NCBI RefSeq assembly: GCF_002892835.1
Contig: NZ_PJMB01000002.1
Span: forward strand, 310,001-374,000
Length of the DNA stretch: 64,000 bases
Source of the DNA: Arthrobacter sp. AFG7.2
GTDB taxonomy: Bacteria > Actinomycetota > Actinomycetes > Actinomycetales > Micrococcaceae
Direction: 5' to 3'
This document shows, in pieces, positions 19,426 through 29,335 of the stretch. The position numbers were made by a program, and so were the translations under genes. Position 1 is the stretch's first letter. Every line of letters starts with the position of its first letter. Below the pieces are notes generated by a model that saw only the letters and a list, made by a program, of their open reading frames with translations, ran no database searches and had not been told where the DNA came from.

Positions 19426-20759
19426 TAGGCGGCGCCCACGGACGCGGCGTGCCGGAACGGAGTGTTGAGCCTGCCGTCCAGGACGGTGGGGTGTCCCTTG
19501 AAGAAGGTGGCCACAACCTTGCCCGGCAGCTCCCTGCCCTTGAAGGGCGAGTTTCGGCCCATGGTTGCCATCCGGGACGGGTCAACGGTCCAGCGGGCGG
19601 CAGGATCCACGAGGATGACGTTGGCCGGCTCCCCTGCTTCCAGGGGCCTGCCCTGGTCCTCAAGCCGCCCGATTTTCGCGGCGGCGGTGGAGGTGACCCG
19701 GGCGAAGTCCGCCCACGTCATCAGGCCGGTGTCGATCATGGTGTGCTGCACCACCGAGAGGGCAGTCTCCAGCCCCGTCATGCCCATTGCGGCCTGCGCC
19801 CACTCGCACTCCTTGTGCTCGCTGGGGTGCGGCGCGTGGTCGGTGCCCACGACGTCGATGGTCCCGTCTGCCAGCCCGGCCCGGAGGGCCTGGACGTCAG
19901 CGTCGGTGCGCAGCGGCGGGTTGACCTTGTACACGGGGTCGTAGCTGCGGACCAGGTCGTCGGTGAGCAGCAGGTGGTGCGGGGTGACTTCCGCCGTGAC
20001 GTTGATGCCGCGTTCCTTGGCCCAGCGGATGATTTCAACAGAGCCGGCCGTGGAGACATGGCAGACGTGGAGCCGCGAGCCTACGTGCTGCGCCAGCAGG
20101 ACGTCGCGGGCAATAATGCTTTCCTCGGCAACAGCGGGCCAGCCGGCGAGGCCGAGCACCGCTGACACCTCGCCTTCGTTCATCTGCGCACCGGCGGTCA
20201 GCCGTGGTTCCTGCGCGTGCTGGGCCACCACGCCGTCGAATGCTTTGACGTACTCCAGTGCGCGGCGCATCAGGACAGGATCGTGGACACAGATCCCGTC
20301 GTCGGAAAACATGCGCACCCGCGCCCGGGAATCGGCCATGGCGCCCAGTTCAGCGAGCTGCTCCCCCGCGAGGCCCACGGTGACGGCGCCTACCGGCCGC
20401 ACATCCACCCACCCGGCTGCCTGGCCGAGTGAGAATACCTGTTCAACCACGCCCGCGGTGTCCGCCACCGGCGTGCTGTTGGCCATCGCGTGGACCGCCG
20501 TATACCCGCCCAGCGCTGCGGCGCGGGTGCCGGTCTCCACTGTTTCGGCGTCTTCCCGGCCCGGCTCGCGGAGATGAGTGTGGACATCAACCATGCCGGG
20601 CAGCGCCACCAGGCCGGAGGCATCGATGACAGTGGCGCCCTCAGCGGTCAGTCCGCTGCCGGTTTCGGCGATAACGCCGTCACGGATCAGCAGGTCGGCC
20701 GGTTCACCGCCCAGGATGGCGGCGCCCTGGATCAGGTATGTTCCGGTGTTGGCGGCCAT
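19425..20759 (-). CDS. pyrC: Dihydroorotase PyrC
   Basis: Zinc amidohydrolase that cyclises carbamoyl aspartate to dihydroorotate. The 444-residue type I enzyme has the metal-binding motif DVHTHLREPG near residue 57, the GTDHAPH motif near residue 305, and a His in LHVCHVSTA. The stop overlaps the next gene by one base and the start overlaps the pyrB stop by one base. This form commonly associates with aspartate carbamoyltransferase, which is encoded just upstream. All visible catalytic positions are intact. Confidence 0.97.
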   Translation of the reverse strand: MAANTGTYLIQGAAILGGEPADLLIRDGVIAETGSGLTAEGATVIDASGLVALPGMVDVHTHLREPGREDAETVETGTRAAALGGYTAVHAMANSTPVADTAGVVEQVFSLGQAAGWVDVRPVGAVTVGLAGEQLAELGAMADSRARVRMFSDDGICVHDPVLMRRALEYVKAFDGVVAQHAQEPRLTAGAQMNEGEVSAVLGLAGWPAVAEESIIARDVLLAQHVGSRLHVCHVSTAGSVEIIRWAKERGINVTAEVTPHHLLLTDDLVRSYDPVYKVNPPLRTDADVQALRAGLADGTIDVVGTDHAPHPSEHKECEWAQAAMGMTGLETALSVVQHTMIDTGLMTWADFARVTSTAAAKIGRLEDQGRPLEAGEPANVILVDPAARWTVDPSRMATMGRNSPFKGRELPGKVVATFFKGHPTVLDGRLNTPFRHAASVGAA

Positions 20760-21784
20760 CAGTTGCTCTCCTTGGTGGAATGGGTGCCGGCGTAGGCAAG
20801 GGCGGGGGTGGCGGCTGGTTCGCGGGTGTCCCCGGAGAGCAGCAGGTACAGTGCGGCCATCCGCACGGAGACGCCGTTGCGGACCTGGGCGAGCACTGTG
20901 GAACGGGGCGAGTCGGCTGCGGCCGCGGAAATTTCCAGGCCTCGGTTCATGGGCCCCGGGTGCATGATGATGGTGTCCTTCATCCCCAGGGTGTCCAGGG
21001 CCCGCAGCCGGTTATCGTCGAATCCCCACCGGCGGGAATATTCGCGGGTGCTGGGGAAGAAGGACGCGTTCATGCGTTCACCCTGGACCCGGAGCATCAT
21101 GACGGCGTCCGCTCCCTGCTCCAGGGTTTCGTCCATGTTGTAGCTCACCTTGCAGGGCCATTTTTCGACGCCGATGGGCAGCAGGGTGGGCGGCGCCACC
21201 AGGGTGACGTCCGCACCAAGGGTGCGCAGCAGCCAGACATTGGACCGGGCAACGCGGGAGTGGAGGACGTCACCGGCAATGGCTACGCGCATCCCTTTCA
21301 GGTCGGCGCCTTCGGAGCCTGTACCGGCCAGCCGTGCCCAGTGGCGGCGCATGGTGAACGCGTCCAGGAGCGCCTGGGTGGGGTGCTCGTGGGTGCCGTC
21401 GCCGGCGTTGATGACGGCGGCGTCGATCCAGTCGGTGGCTGCGAGCCGGTGCGGCGCGCCTGACGCCCAGTGACGGATGACGACGGCGTCCGCACCCATG
21501 GCGGAGAGCGTCTGGGCGGTGTCCTTCAGGGATTCCCCCTTGGAGACCGAGGAGCCTTTGGCAGCGAAGTTGATGACGTCCGCGGAGAGTCGTTTGGCTG
21601 CGGCTTCGAAGGAGATCCGCGTCCGGGTGGAGTCCTCGAAAAAGAGGTTGACTACGGTCCTGCCGCGGAGAGCCGGAAGCTTTTTCACTTCGCGGTCACC
21701 TACCGCTGCCATCTCCTCTGCGGTGTCCAGGATGCGGATGGCGTTGCTGAGGCTCAGGTCCTCGGTAGAGAGCAGGTGCTTCAT
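20759..21784 (-). CDS. pyrB: Aspartate carbamoyltransferase catalytic subunit PyrB
   Basis: Transfers the carbamoyl group to aspartate, the committed pyrimidine step. The 341-residue protein has the carbamoyl-phosphate motif [13 protein letters not shown] (about residues 49-61), the HPTQALLD motif, and an aspartate-loop region. No regulatory PyrI gene is present nearby, so control probably rests on PyrR and on the CarB allosteric site. A C-terminal tail of about 25 residues extends beyond the fold. The ATG at 21784 overlaps the pyrR stop by four bases (ATGA). Confidence 0.97.
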   Translation of the reverse strand: MKHLLSTEDLSLSNAIRILDTAEEMAAVGDREVKKLPALRGRTVVNLFFEDSTRTRISFEAAAKRLSADVINFAAKGSSVSKGESLKDTAQTLSAMGADAVVIRHWASGAPHRLAATDWIDAAVINAGDGTHEHPTQALLDAFTMRRHWARLAGTGSEGADLKGMRVAIAGDVLHSRVARSNVWLLRTLGADVTLVAPPTLLPIGVEKWPCKVSYNMDETLEQGADAVMMLRVQGERMNASFFPSTREYSRRWGFDDNRLRALDTLGMKDTIIMHPGPMNRGLEISAAAADSPRSTVLAQVRNGVSVRMAALYLLLSGDTREPAATPALAYAGTHSTKESN

Positions 21785-22368
21785 GAACGGCCCTCGATGA
21801 CTACTTCGTTCACTGGTGCGCCGCCGGGGGCGGTGTCCGTCTCCTCGAGCCGGACCCGGACCTTTTCCGCGGAAGATGTTGGCAGGTTCTTGCCCACGTG
21901 GTCCGCGCGGATGGGAAGTTCGCGGTGGCCGCGGTCGATCAGGACGGCGAGCCGGACGATGCGGGGCCGGCCCAGGTCAACGAGGGCGTCGAGGGCGGCG
22001 CGGATGGTGCGCCCGGAGTACAGGACGTCATCGATGAGGACAACCACCTTGTTGTCGATACCGGTGCGCGGCAGTTTGGTGGGGTAAGGCGGCCGGGTCC
22101 CCTGATGCGAGAGATCGTCGCGGAACATGGTGACGTCGAGCTGGCCTACGATTGCCGCTGCATCAACAGTGCTGTCCGCTGCTGCGATTTTGTCGGCGAG
22201 CCGGAGTGCCAGCGGGTAGCCGCGGCGCGGGATGCCCAGCAGGACAAGGTCCTGGGAACCCTTATTTGCCTCAAGGATTTCGTGGGCGATACGAGTGAGG
22301 GCCCGGTCAATGTCCGCCTGGCTGAGGACAACCCTGGCTGGAACCGGTGCGCTGGTGACAGAAGTCAA
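21781..22368 (-). CDS. pyrR: PyrR, pyrimidine operon RNA-binding regulator / uracil phosphoribosyltransferase
   Basis: PyrR binds a hairpin in pyr mRNA when UMP is high and can also have uracil phosphoribosyltransferase activity. The PRPP-binding loop reads [20 protein letters not shown], the family signature, and basic RNA-contacting residues follow. I choose TTG at 22368 (about 195 residues): a strong AAGGGGAG site lies seven bases before it and the N-terminus becomes [14 protein letters not shown], as in relatives. The alternative GTG at 22395 would lie inside the predicted PyrR-binding hexaloop. It heads the pyr operon; every gene from here to pyrF overlaps or nearly touches the next. Confidence 0.96.
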   Translation of the reverse strand: MTSVTSAPVPARVVLSQADIDRALTRIAHEILEANKGSQDLVLLGIPRRGYPLALRLADKIAAADSTVDAAAIVGQLDVTMFRDDLSHQGTRPPYPTKLPRTGIDNKVVVLIDDVLYSGRTIRAALDALVDLGRPRIVRLAVLIDRGHRELPIRADHVGKNLPTSSAEKVRVRLEETDTAPGGAPVNEVVIEGRS

Positions 22369-22384
22369 CGCTCGTCTCCCCTTT

Positions 22385-22404
22385 CCCCGCCTCACAGGAC
22401 GGAA
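22385..22404 (-). promoter_or_regulatory. PyrR-binding RNA hairpin at the pyrR ribosome-binding site
   Basis: Read as RNA on the minus strand, positions 22402-22398 (CCGUC) pair with 22391-22387 (GGCGG) around the hexaloop CUGUGA. This matches the established PyrR-binding consensus ARUCCNGNGAGGYU in the loop and its closing pairs; the outer A-U pair is replaced by C-G. The Shine-Dalgarno sequence of pyrR begins directly after the hairpin. No terminator or antiterminator follows, so translational repression, as shown for Mycobacterium smegmatis pyr, is the expected mechanism. Confidence 0.75.
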
Positions 22405-22511
22405 TTAAAAAAGGATCATGTGCGTCTCAAAATTACCACACGGGCTGCGGGGAACCGGCCCGGGAGGACGCGGCGATGGTCACACTGCAGCGGCACCCGG
22501 TTCGAGGGTGC

Positions 22512-22540
22512 TTGGTGGCGCAGCAACTCACACCTAGGCT
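22512..22540 (+). promoter_or_regulatory. Candidate promoter giving a leaderless PrsW mRNA
   Basis: A -35-like TTGGTG (22512-22517), a 17-base spacer and a -10-like TAGGCT (22535-22540) are followed after seven bases by the ATG at 22548. Transcription would start at or next to the ATG, and no ribosome-binding site is visible, so the mRNA is likely leaderless, which is common in actinobacteria. Confidence 0.55.
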
Positions 22541-22547
22541 TTTCGTT

Positions 22548-23825
22548 ATGTCAATACATCCGCGCCTGCCTCCGTCAGGGCCGCCCGAAGATCCCTTCCG
22601 CGGGGCGGGCGCCCCGGTGCCCAGCGATGCGAACCCCAGTTGGATGGGCCATGTCCAGCCAGGGAACTACCGCCCGGCACCGGGCCACCACGGCACGCCC
22701 GTTGCTGCGGTGGTGCCGCCGCAGGCCCAGGGCGCCATCATCAGGGCCGGCCGGTCCCGCAGCGGCCTGCTGGGCCTGACTCTCGGCGGCAGCGCCGTGG
22801 CCTTCCTCAGCCTTTTCCTGGTAATCCCGTTCCTGCTGTCCAACACTGGCCCGGCCGGGTTCCTGGTGGGCTTCCTTGCATCCTTGGTTCCCCTGTCCGT
22901 GGTGCTTTTGGCCGTGTACATCATCGATAAATGGGAACCGGAGCCGAAGCGGCTCCTCTACTTCGCCTTTACCTGGGGCTCGGCGGTGTCCATCGCAGTG
23001 ACACTGCTTATCCAGCCCATTTTTGTCCTCACGTTCCAGTTTTCTGACGAGGCTGACCTCCAGGCCTATATGGCCACGGTGCAGGCCCCCATCGTGGAGG
23101 AGTTCGCCAAATCCCTGGGGCTGCTGATTCTCCTCCTGCTGGCCAGGAAGCACTTTGACGGTCCCGTGGACGGCGTGGTCTTCGCATTCACCATTGCCGG
23201 CGGTTTCGCTTTCACCGAGAACATTCTGTATTTTGGCCGGGCCATTGCTGAATCGGCGGATCCCGCCGGCAACTTTGCCCAGGTCTTCTTCCTCCGCGGG
23301 GTCATGTCACCCTTTGCGCACGCCATCTTCACCGGGACGACCGGCCTGATTATGGGGTTCGCGGCCCGGCGCTGGCATACCGGCGCATCAGTGGCTGCCT
23401 TCCTGGTGGGTCTGTTACCGGCAATGTTCCTGCACAACCGCTGGAACAGCATGGGGCAAGGCTTCCTGGTGGATTACATCATGGTGCAGGTGCCCATCTT
23501 CTTCCTTGCCGTGGGAGGCATCGTCCTGCTCCGCGTTGCGGAGAAACGGCTGACCCGGCAGCGCCTCCTGGAGTACTCCGCAGCAGGGTGGTTTACTCCC
23601 GCTGAGGTGGAACTCCTGGCAACCGTGGGCGGCCGGCGGACGGCCCTGAGCTGGGCGGGCAGTTACGGCAGGAAGCGGCAGATGAAGGAGTTCCTCAAGG
23701 CTGCCACCCACCTGGCGAACACGCGGCAGCGGATTCTCAGCGGGCGCGACGTCCAGCTCCACCAGGCTGAGGAACGGCAGCAGCTGCAGCGCGTCCTCGC
23801 CCTGCGGGCGGCCCTCGCCGGCTGA
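22548..23825 (+). CDS. PrsW-family intramembrane metalloprotease
   Basis: A 425-residue membrane protein of the PrsW / CAAX-like family. After a Pro/Gly-rich cytosolic N-terminus (about 70 residues) there are seven or eight hydrophobic segments. The family motifs are visible: EEFAKSLG (EExxK) near residue 185, FTENILY with its Glu near 225, and a His in FAHAIFTG. Prototype PrsW cleaves an anti-sigma factor, but most actinobacterial members have no known substrate, and no sigma/anti-sigma pair is adjacent here. The C-terminal 90 residues are cytosolic, charged and helical. ATG 22548 was chosen over an upstream start because a -10 element lies directly before it. Confidence 0.87.
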   Translation: MSIHPRLPPSGPPEDPFRGAGAPVPSDANPSWMGHVQPGNYRPAPGHHGTPVAAVVPPQAQGAIIRAGRSRSGLLGLTLGGSAVAFLSLFLVIPFLLSNTGPAGFLVGFLASLVPLSVVLLAVYIIDKWEPEPKRLLYFAFTWGSAVSIAVTLLIQPIFVLTFQFSDEADLQAYMATVQAPIVEEFAKSLGLLILLLLARKHFDGPVDGVVFAFTIAGGFAFTENILYFGRAIAESADPAGNFAQVFFLRGVMSPFAHAIFTGTTGLIMGFAARRWHTGASVAAFLVGLLPAMFLHNRWNSMGQGFLVDYIMVQVPIFFLAVGGIVLLRVAEKRLTRQRLLEYSAAGWFTPAEVELLATVGGRRTALSWAGSYGRKRQMKEFLKAATHLANTRQRILSGRDVQLHQAEERQQLQRVLALRAALAG

Positions 23826-23868
23826 GCTTCCATGCGGGCGCTGGCACCGGGCTGGAAGGTTTAACGGT

Positions 23869-23913
23869 AAAAGGGGGCCGGCATCCACTGATATGGATGC
23901 CGGCCCCCTTTTT
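23869..23913. terminator. Bidirectional rho-independent terminator between PrsW and nusB
   Basis: A perfect 19-bp stem (23869-23887 with 23894-23912) with a six-base loop is flanked by T-runs on both strands. It lies between the stops of two convergent genes and can end transcription from both sides. It is the clearest terminator in the window. Confidence 0.92.
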
Positions 23914-23922
23914 GCCTGTCGC

Positions 23923-24333
23923 CTAGGCGAGCAGGGACGGCTTCAGCTGCTGCAGCCGGCCCAGGAGTCCGTTGATGAACTGCGGCGACTCATCAGTGGA
24001 AAGCGTCTTGGCCAGGGCCACCGCCTCACTGACCGCGACCCCGTCCGGGACGTCGTCGTTGTACAGGAGCTCCCAGGTGCCGATACGCAGGATGATGCGG
24101 TCCACGGACGGCATCCGTTCAAGAGTCCAGCCCTGCGAGTACGTCTCCAGGAACTCATCGATGGCAGCCTGCTGGGAGACCACTCCCTCAACGATTTCGA
24201 TGGTATAGGGATTGACTACCTGATCAGTCTTCTCCCGCCGCGAGCGAATCACGTCAAAAGCCGAAACCGAGCGCTGCTCAGCTTCGAAGAGAACATCAAG
24301 TGCCCTGTTACGGGCTTTACCGCGTGCGCTCAC
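23923..24333 (-). CDS. nusB: Transcription antitermination factor NusB
   Basis: A 136-residue all-helical RNA-binding protein that, with NusE (S10), binds boxA in rRNA leaders for antitermination. The N-terminal RNA-binding region RGKARNRALDVLFEAEQRS is typical, and the C-terminal segment FINGLLGRL is conserved. The start is GTG at 24333, sharing one base with the efp stop (TAGTG), so it is coupled to efp. This efp-nusB order is widely conserved. The short length is normal. Confidence 0.96.
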   Translation of the reverse strand: MSARGKARNRALDVLFEAEQRSVSAFDVIRSRREKTDQVVNPYTIEIVEGVVSQQAAIDEFLETYSQGWTLERMPSVDRIILRIGTWELLYNDDVPDGVAVSEAVALAKTLSTDESPQFINGLLGRLQQLKPSLLA

Positions 24334-24896
24334 TACTCAGTGACCCGGCCCAGGTAGCTGCCGTCGCGGGTGTCCACCTTGACCTTGGTGTTGTTTTCGA
24401 TGAACAGCGGCACCTGGATCTCGTAGCCGGTTTCCAGGGTTGCGGGCTTTGTGCCGGCGGAGGAGCGGTCGCCCTGGAGGCCCGGCTCAGTGTAGGTGAT
24501 TTCGAGGACAACGCTGGGCGGTAGTTCGATGTACAGCGGGGTGCCTTCGTGGATGGCGATGTTGACCATCTGGTTCTCGAGCATGAAGTTGGTGGCGTCG
24601 CCCACGGTGGCACCGGAGACCGTGATCTGGTCGTAGTCGGACGTGTCCATGAACACGAAGTCGGCACCGTCCTGGTACAGGTACTGGTAGTCACGGCGGT
24701 CCACCGTTGCCGTCTCAATTTTGAGCCCGGCGTTGAACGTCTTGTCCACGACCTTGCCGGACATCACGTTGCGCATCTTCGTACGGACAAAAGCACCGCC
24801 CTTGCCGGGCTTGACGTGCTGGAATTCGATGATGTTCCAGAGCTGGCCCTCGAGCTTCAGGACCGTTCCGTTCTTGATGTCGTTAGTGGTTGCCAC
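24333..24896 (-). CDS. efp: Translation elongation factor P
   Basis: A 187-residue, three-domain factor that relieves ribosome stalling at polyproline stretches. The tip loop is VKPGKGGAF with Lys32 at the position modified in other phyla. No genes for modification enzymes are visible here, and actinobacterial EF-P is reported to act with an unmodified lysine in a PGKGP loop; the last residue here is Gly instead of Pro. The OB domains (about 65-125 and 130-187) are complete, ending in [11 protein letters not shown] -10-like TAGAAT on the minus strand at 25014-25019 could drive transcription with a leader of about 110 bases. Confidence 0.97.
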   Translation of the reverse strand: MATTNDIKNGTVLKLEGQLWNIIEFQHVKPGKGGAFVRTKMRNVMSGKVVDKTFNAGLKIETATVDRRDYQYLYQDGADFVFMDTSDYDQITVSGATVGDATNFMLENQMVNIAIHEGTPLYIELPPSVVLEITYTEPGLQGDRSSAGTKPATLETGYEIQVPLFIENNTKVKVDTRDGSYLGRVTE

Positions 24897-25074
24897 TGTA
24901 TCCTCTGGTTTCTCTGTCTGGTCGCGTTGTCAGACGGTGTATGCCGGGCGGACAGGCCAAAAGGCTGCCGGCGCGTGTTTGTCAAAAATCGGGTGCTTAA
25001 AAATCCAAGGACCATTCTAGCGGTAAATCGGCGGACACCATTCGGCCGCGCCTTCCGACGGGTGCGGAACTGGG

Positions 25075-25592
25075 TCAGCAGGCAAGCTCCAGGACGTCCC
25101 TGGCACGCTGCAGGGCCACGGTGGACGAGTAGATCTGGGCGGCATCGGCCGACTGTGCCACCCGGAGGTCCAACGCGCGGGCGAAAGATTCCACCGCTGC
25201 GGACATCTGGCCTGCGCTGTACTGCGTCTTACCAAGGAACTGCCACACAAGGGCCTCCCGGGGCGTTCCCTGAACCTCAGCGAGAAGCTGGCGGAACAAC
25301 TCCACGGCACGGTCCAGCCGGTTGGAGACCCGGAGTACTTCAGCTTCGAAGGTGCGCAGCCGGAAGGATTCCGGGTCCTTGAACCTCGCTTCGGCCAGCA
25401 GTTCAGCGGCTTCGGAGGCGTGTCCTTCCACCAGGAGCACGAAGATGTGGTCTGCCGGATCGGTGGATACTGCCAGCGCCATCCGGCAGGCGTCCTGGTT
25501 AACGATCTCGGGCAGCAACGATTCCGGGTTGATCCGGATGCCCGGGAAGCCGGCCTCGGGCCAGTCTGCTGTACCTTCCCTGTCGCCCTGCA

Positions 25593-25593
<1 letters not shown>
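25075..25593 (-). CDS. Tetratricopeptide-like protein between efp and aroB
   Basis: A 172-residue helical protein. From about residue 45 to 165 it forms TPR-like helix pairs (VLLVEGHASEAAELLAEARF, FEAEVLRVSNRLDRAVELFR, FLGKTQYSAGQMSAAVESFA), which usually mediate protein contacts. There is no signal peptide or membrane segment. Its ATG shares one base with the aroB stop, so it is probably the last gene of the aro operon. I know no defined function for it. In many actinobacteria a peptidase or dehydroquinase gene occupies this spot, so its presence here is lineage-specific. Confidence 0.8.
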
Positions 25594-27247
<1,654 letters not shown>

Positions 27248-28447
27248 TTACTGGCCAATCGAGTCCAGGGACGCCGGAATGTTCTCCAGGTAGCCCTTGA
27301 TGTTACGGGCAGTTTCCGCCACGGAGTCTCCGCCGAACTTCTCCGTCACTGCCTCGGCCAGGACCAGGGCAACCATCGCTTCGGCAACCACGCCGGCGGC
27401 CGGGACGGCGCAGACGTCCGAACGCTGGTGGTGGGCTTTAGCGGGCTCTCCCGTGCTGACGTCGATGGTCTTGAGGGCTCGCGGAACGGTGGCGATGGGC
27501 TTCATGGCGGCGCGTACGCGCAGGACGTCGCCAATGCTCATGCCGCCCTCGATGCCGCCGGCACGGTTGCTGGTCCGGACGATCCTGCCATCGGCGTCGC
27601 GGACGATCTCGTCGTGGGCGGCGGAACCGCGTCGTGCCGCTGTCAGGAAGCCGTCCCCGACCTCCACGCCTTTGATCGCCTGGATCCCCATCAGGGCCGC
27701 TGCGAGGCGGGAGTCAAGCCGCCGGTCCCAGTGGACGTAGCTGCCCAGCCCGGGCGGCAGCCCGTAGGCAAGGACTTCGACCACGCCGCCGAGGGTTTCG
27801 CCTTCCTTGTGCGCCGCATCCACCTCGGCCACCATGGCGTCCGAAGTTTCCCGGTCGAAGCAGCGCAGCGGGTCTGCATCAAGGGCGATAACGTTCGCCG
27901 GCACGGGCAGGGGACGTCCCTCGGGAACGGTTACGGTGGCGATGCTGACGGTATGGCTGACGAGTTCGATGCCAAGGTGCTTGAGGAACTGTGCCGCCAC
28001 GGTTCCCATGGCCACGCGGGTTGCTGTTTCGCGTGCGCTGGCACGTTCCAGGACGGGACGGGCCTCGTCAAAGCCGTACTTCTGCATACCGGTGAAGTCC
28101 GCATGGCCGGGGCGGGGGCGCGTCAGGGGCGCGTTGCGGGCCTGATCGGCCAGTACTGCGGGATCCACTGGATCCGCGGACATGATCTGCTCCCACTTCG
28201 GCCATTCGGTATTGCCCACCTGGATGGCCACGGGACCGCCCTGGGTAAGGCCGTGGCGGACGCCGCCGAGGATCGTCACTACATCCTGCTCGAACTTCAT
28301 CCGTGCTCCGCGCCCGTATCCGAGGCGGCGGCGGGCCAGAGAGTCTGCGATGTGCCCGCTGGTGATTTCCACACCTGCGGGGACGCCTTCAATAATTCCC
28401 ATCAGAGCCGGACCATGGGATTCACCGGCAGTCAACCAACGCAACAT
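27248..28447 (-). CDS. aroC: Chorismate synthase AroC
   Basis: FMN-dependent lyase forming chorismate from EPSP, the branch point to aromatic amino acids, folate and menaquinone. The 399-residue protein starts with the characteristic [15 protein letters not shown] and contains GYGRGARM and RPGHAD, the usual signatures. It is 27 bases after aroE, and its stop abuts aroK. The EPSP synthase gene aroA is not in the window, as is usual in actinobacteria. Confidence 0.98.
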   Translation of the reverse strand: MLRWLTAGESHGPALMGIIEGVPAGVEITSGHIADSLARRRLGYGRGARMKFEQDVVTILGGVRHGLTQGGPVAIQVGNTEWPKWEQIMSADPVDPAVLADQARNAPLTRPRPGHADFTGMQKYGFDEARPVLERASARETATRVAMGTVAAQFLKHLGIELVSHTVSIATVTVPEGRPLPVPANVIALDADPLRCFDRETSDAMVAEVDAAHKEGETLGGVVEVLAYGLPPGLGSYVHWDRRLDSRLAAALMGIQAIKGVEVGDGFLTAARRGSAAHDEIVRDADGRIVRTSNRAGGIEGGMSIGDVLRVRAAMKPIATVPRALKTIDVSTGEPAKAHHQRSDVCAVPAAGVVAEAMVALVLAEAVTEKFGGDSVAETARNIKGYLENIPASLDSIGQ

Positions 28448-28474
28448 AATTTCCTATCCTGCCACGTATGGCGG

Positions 28475-29335
28475 TCACAACGCCCGTCGGGGAAGGCCGA
28501 CTGCGTCACACATCACATCTATGACAGCTGCATTAACGTCATCTCCCCGCCGGGTGAAAAGTCGAACCTGCTCCACCGCTTGGTACAGGAGCATTTCCAG
28601 CCCGGGCACCACTGTTCCTCCGCCGGTCTGCCACACAGAAGCGAGAAGGCTGGGCCACGGATCGTAGGCAACATCCAGCAGGACTCCCGGAAGGGCAGTT
28701 TTCAGGGCGGCCACTTCAGCGGCCAGTCCGTCCGCTGCCCTCGGTGGAAGGGTCGAAATGACGACGTCGGCTGCTGCTGCCGTGCGCGCAGCTTCCGCGA
28801 GGTCCCGGATGTCCAAGGCAAAGTCCAGGCTTCCGGCGGCCGTGCGTACCTCCGCGGTCCGGGACGTATTCCGGACGAAGACCGTGGCATTGCTGGACCC
28901 CAGCTCCTTGAGTGCGGCGACGGCTGATGCCGCAGTCCCCCCGCCGCCAAGGACCACAGCGGACGGCGCTGCTCCCGAGCCTGCATGCCGCAGCGCGTTC
29001 ACGATCCCGGCAACGTCGGTGTTGGAGCCAATGGTGCGCCGTGCGTTGCCGTGTTCCTCAAACGAAACCGTGTTCACCACGCCCAGCGCCCCGGCGACGC
29101 CCCGGACTTCGTCCACCTGTCCGAGCATTGCCGTCTTTAAGGGCATCGTGACGGACAGGCCACGCCAGCCGGGCTGATCGCGGATCTGCCCCATCAGGGC
29201 GGGCAGCAGCAGCTCCGTGACGTCTATCGCTGTGTAACTGATGTCAATGCCGAGCGCGCCGTACGCAGCGAGGTGCAAAGCAGGCGACTTGGAGTGGCTG
29301 ATCGGGTGGCCCAGGACGGCAGCCCGTAGGGTCAC
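28475..29335 (-). CDS. aroE: Shikimate dehydrogenase AroE
   Basis: NADP-dependent reduction of 3-dehydroshikimate to shikimate. The shikimate site is GHPISHSKSPALH near the N-terminus, the catalytic Lys is in SVTMPLKTAM, and the nucleotide motif is VVLGGGGTAASAV (GxGGxxxA type). I use GTG 29335, which overlaps the mltG stop by four bases (GTGA), instead of an upstream start at 29362 inside mltG. The product is then about 286 residues. The mltG-aroE order is typical for actinobacteria. Confidence 0.95.
   Translation of the reverse strand: MTLRAAVLGHPISHSKSPALHLAAYGALGIDISYTAIDVTELLLPALMGQIRDQPGWRGLSVTMPLKTAMLGQVDEVRGVAGALGVVNTVSFEEHGNARRTIGSNTDVAGIVNALRHAGSGAAPSAVVLGGGGTAASAVAALKELGSSNATVFVRNTSRTAEVRTAAGSLDFALDIRDLAEAARTAAAADVVISTLPPRAADGLAAEVAALKTALPGVLLDVAYDPWPSLLASVWQTGGGTVVPGLEMLLYQAVEQVRLFTRRGDDVNAAVIDVMCDAVGLPRRAL

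Noticed and set aside
22369..22395. GTG 22395 as the start of pyrR
   Set aside because: It falls in the loop of the predicted PyrR-binding hairpin, has no ribosome-binding site, and adds a basic N-terminus not expected for the family; TTG 22368 has AAGGGGAG at seven bases.
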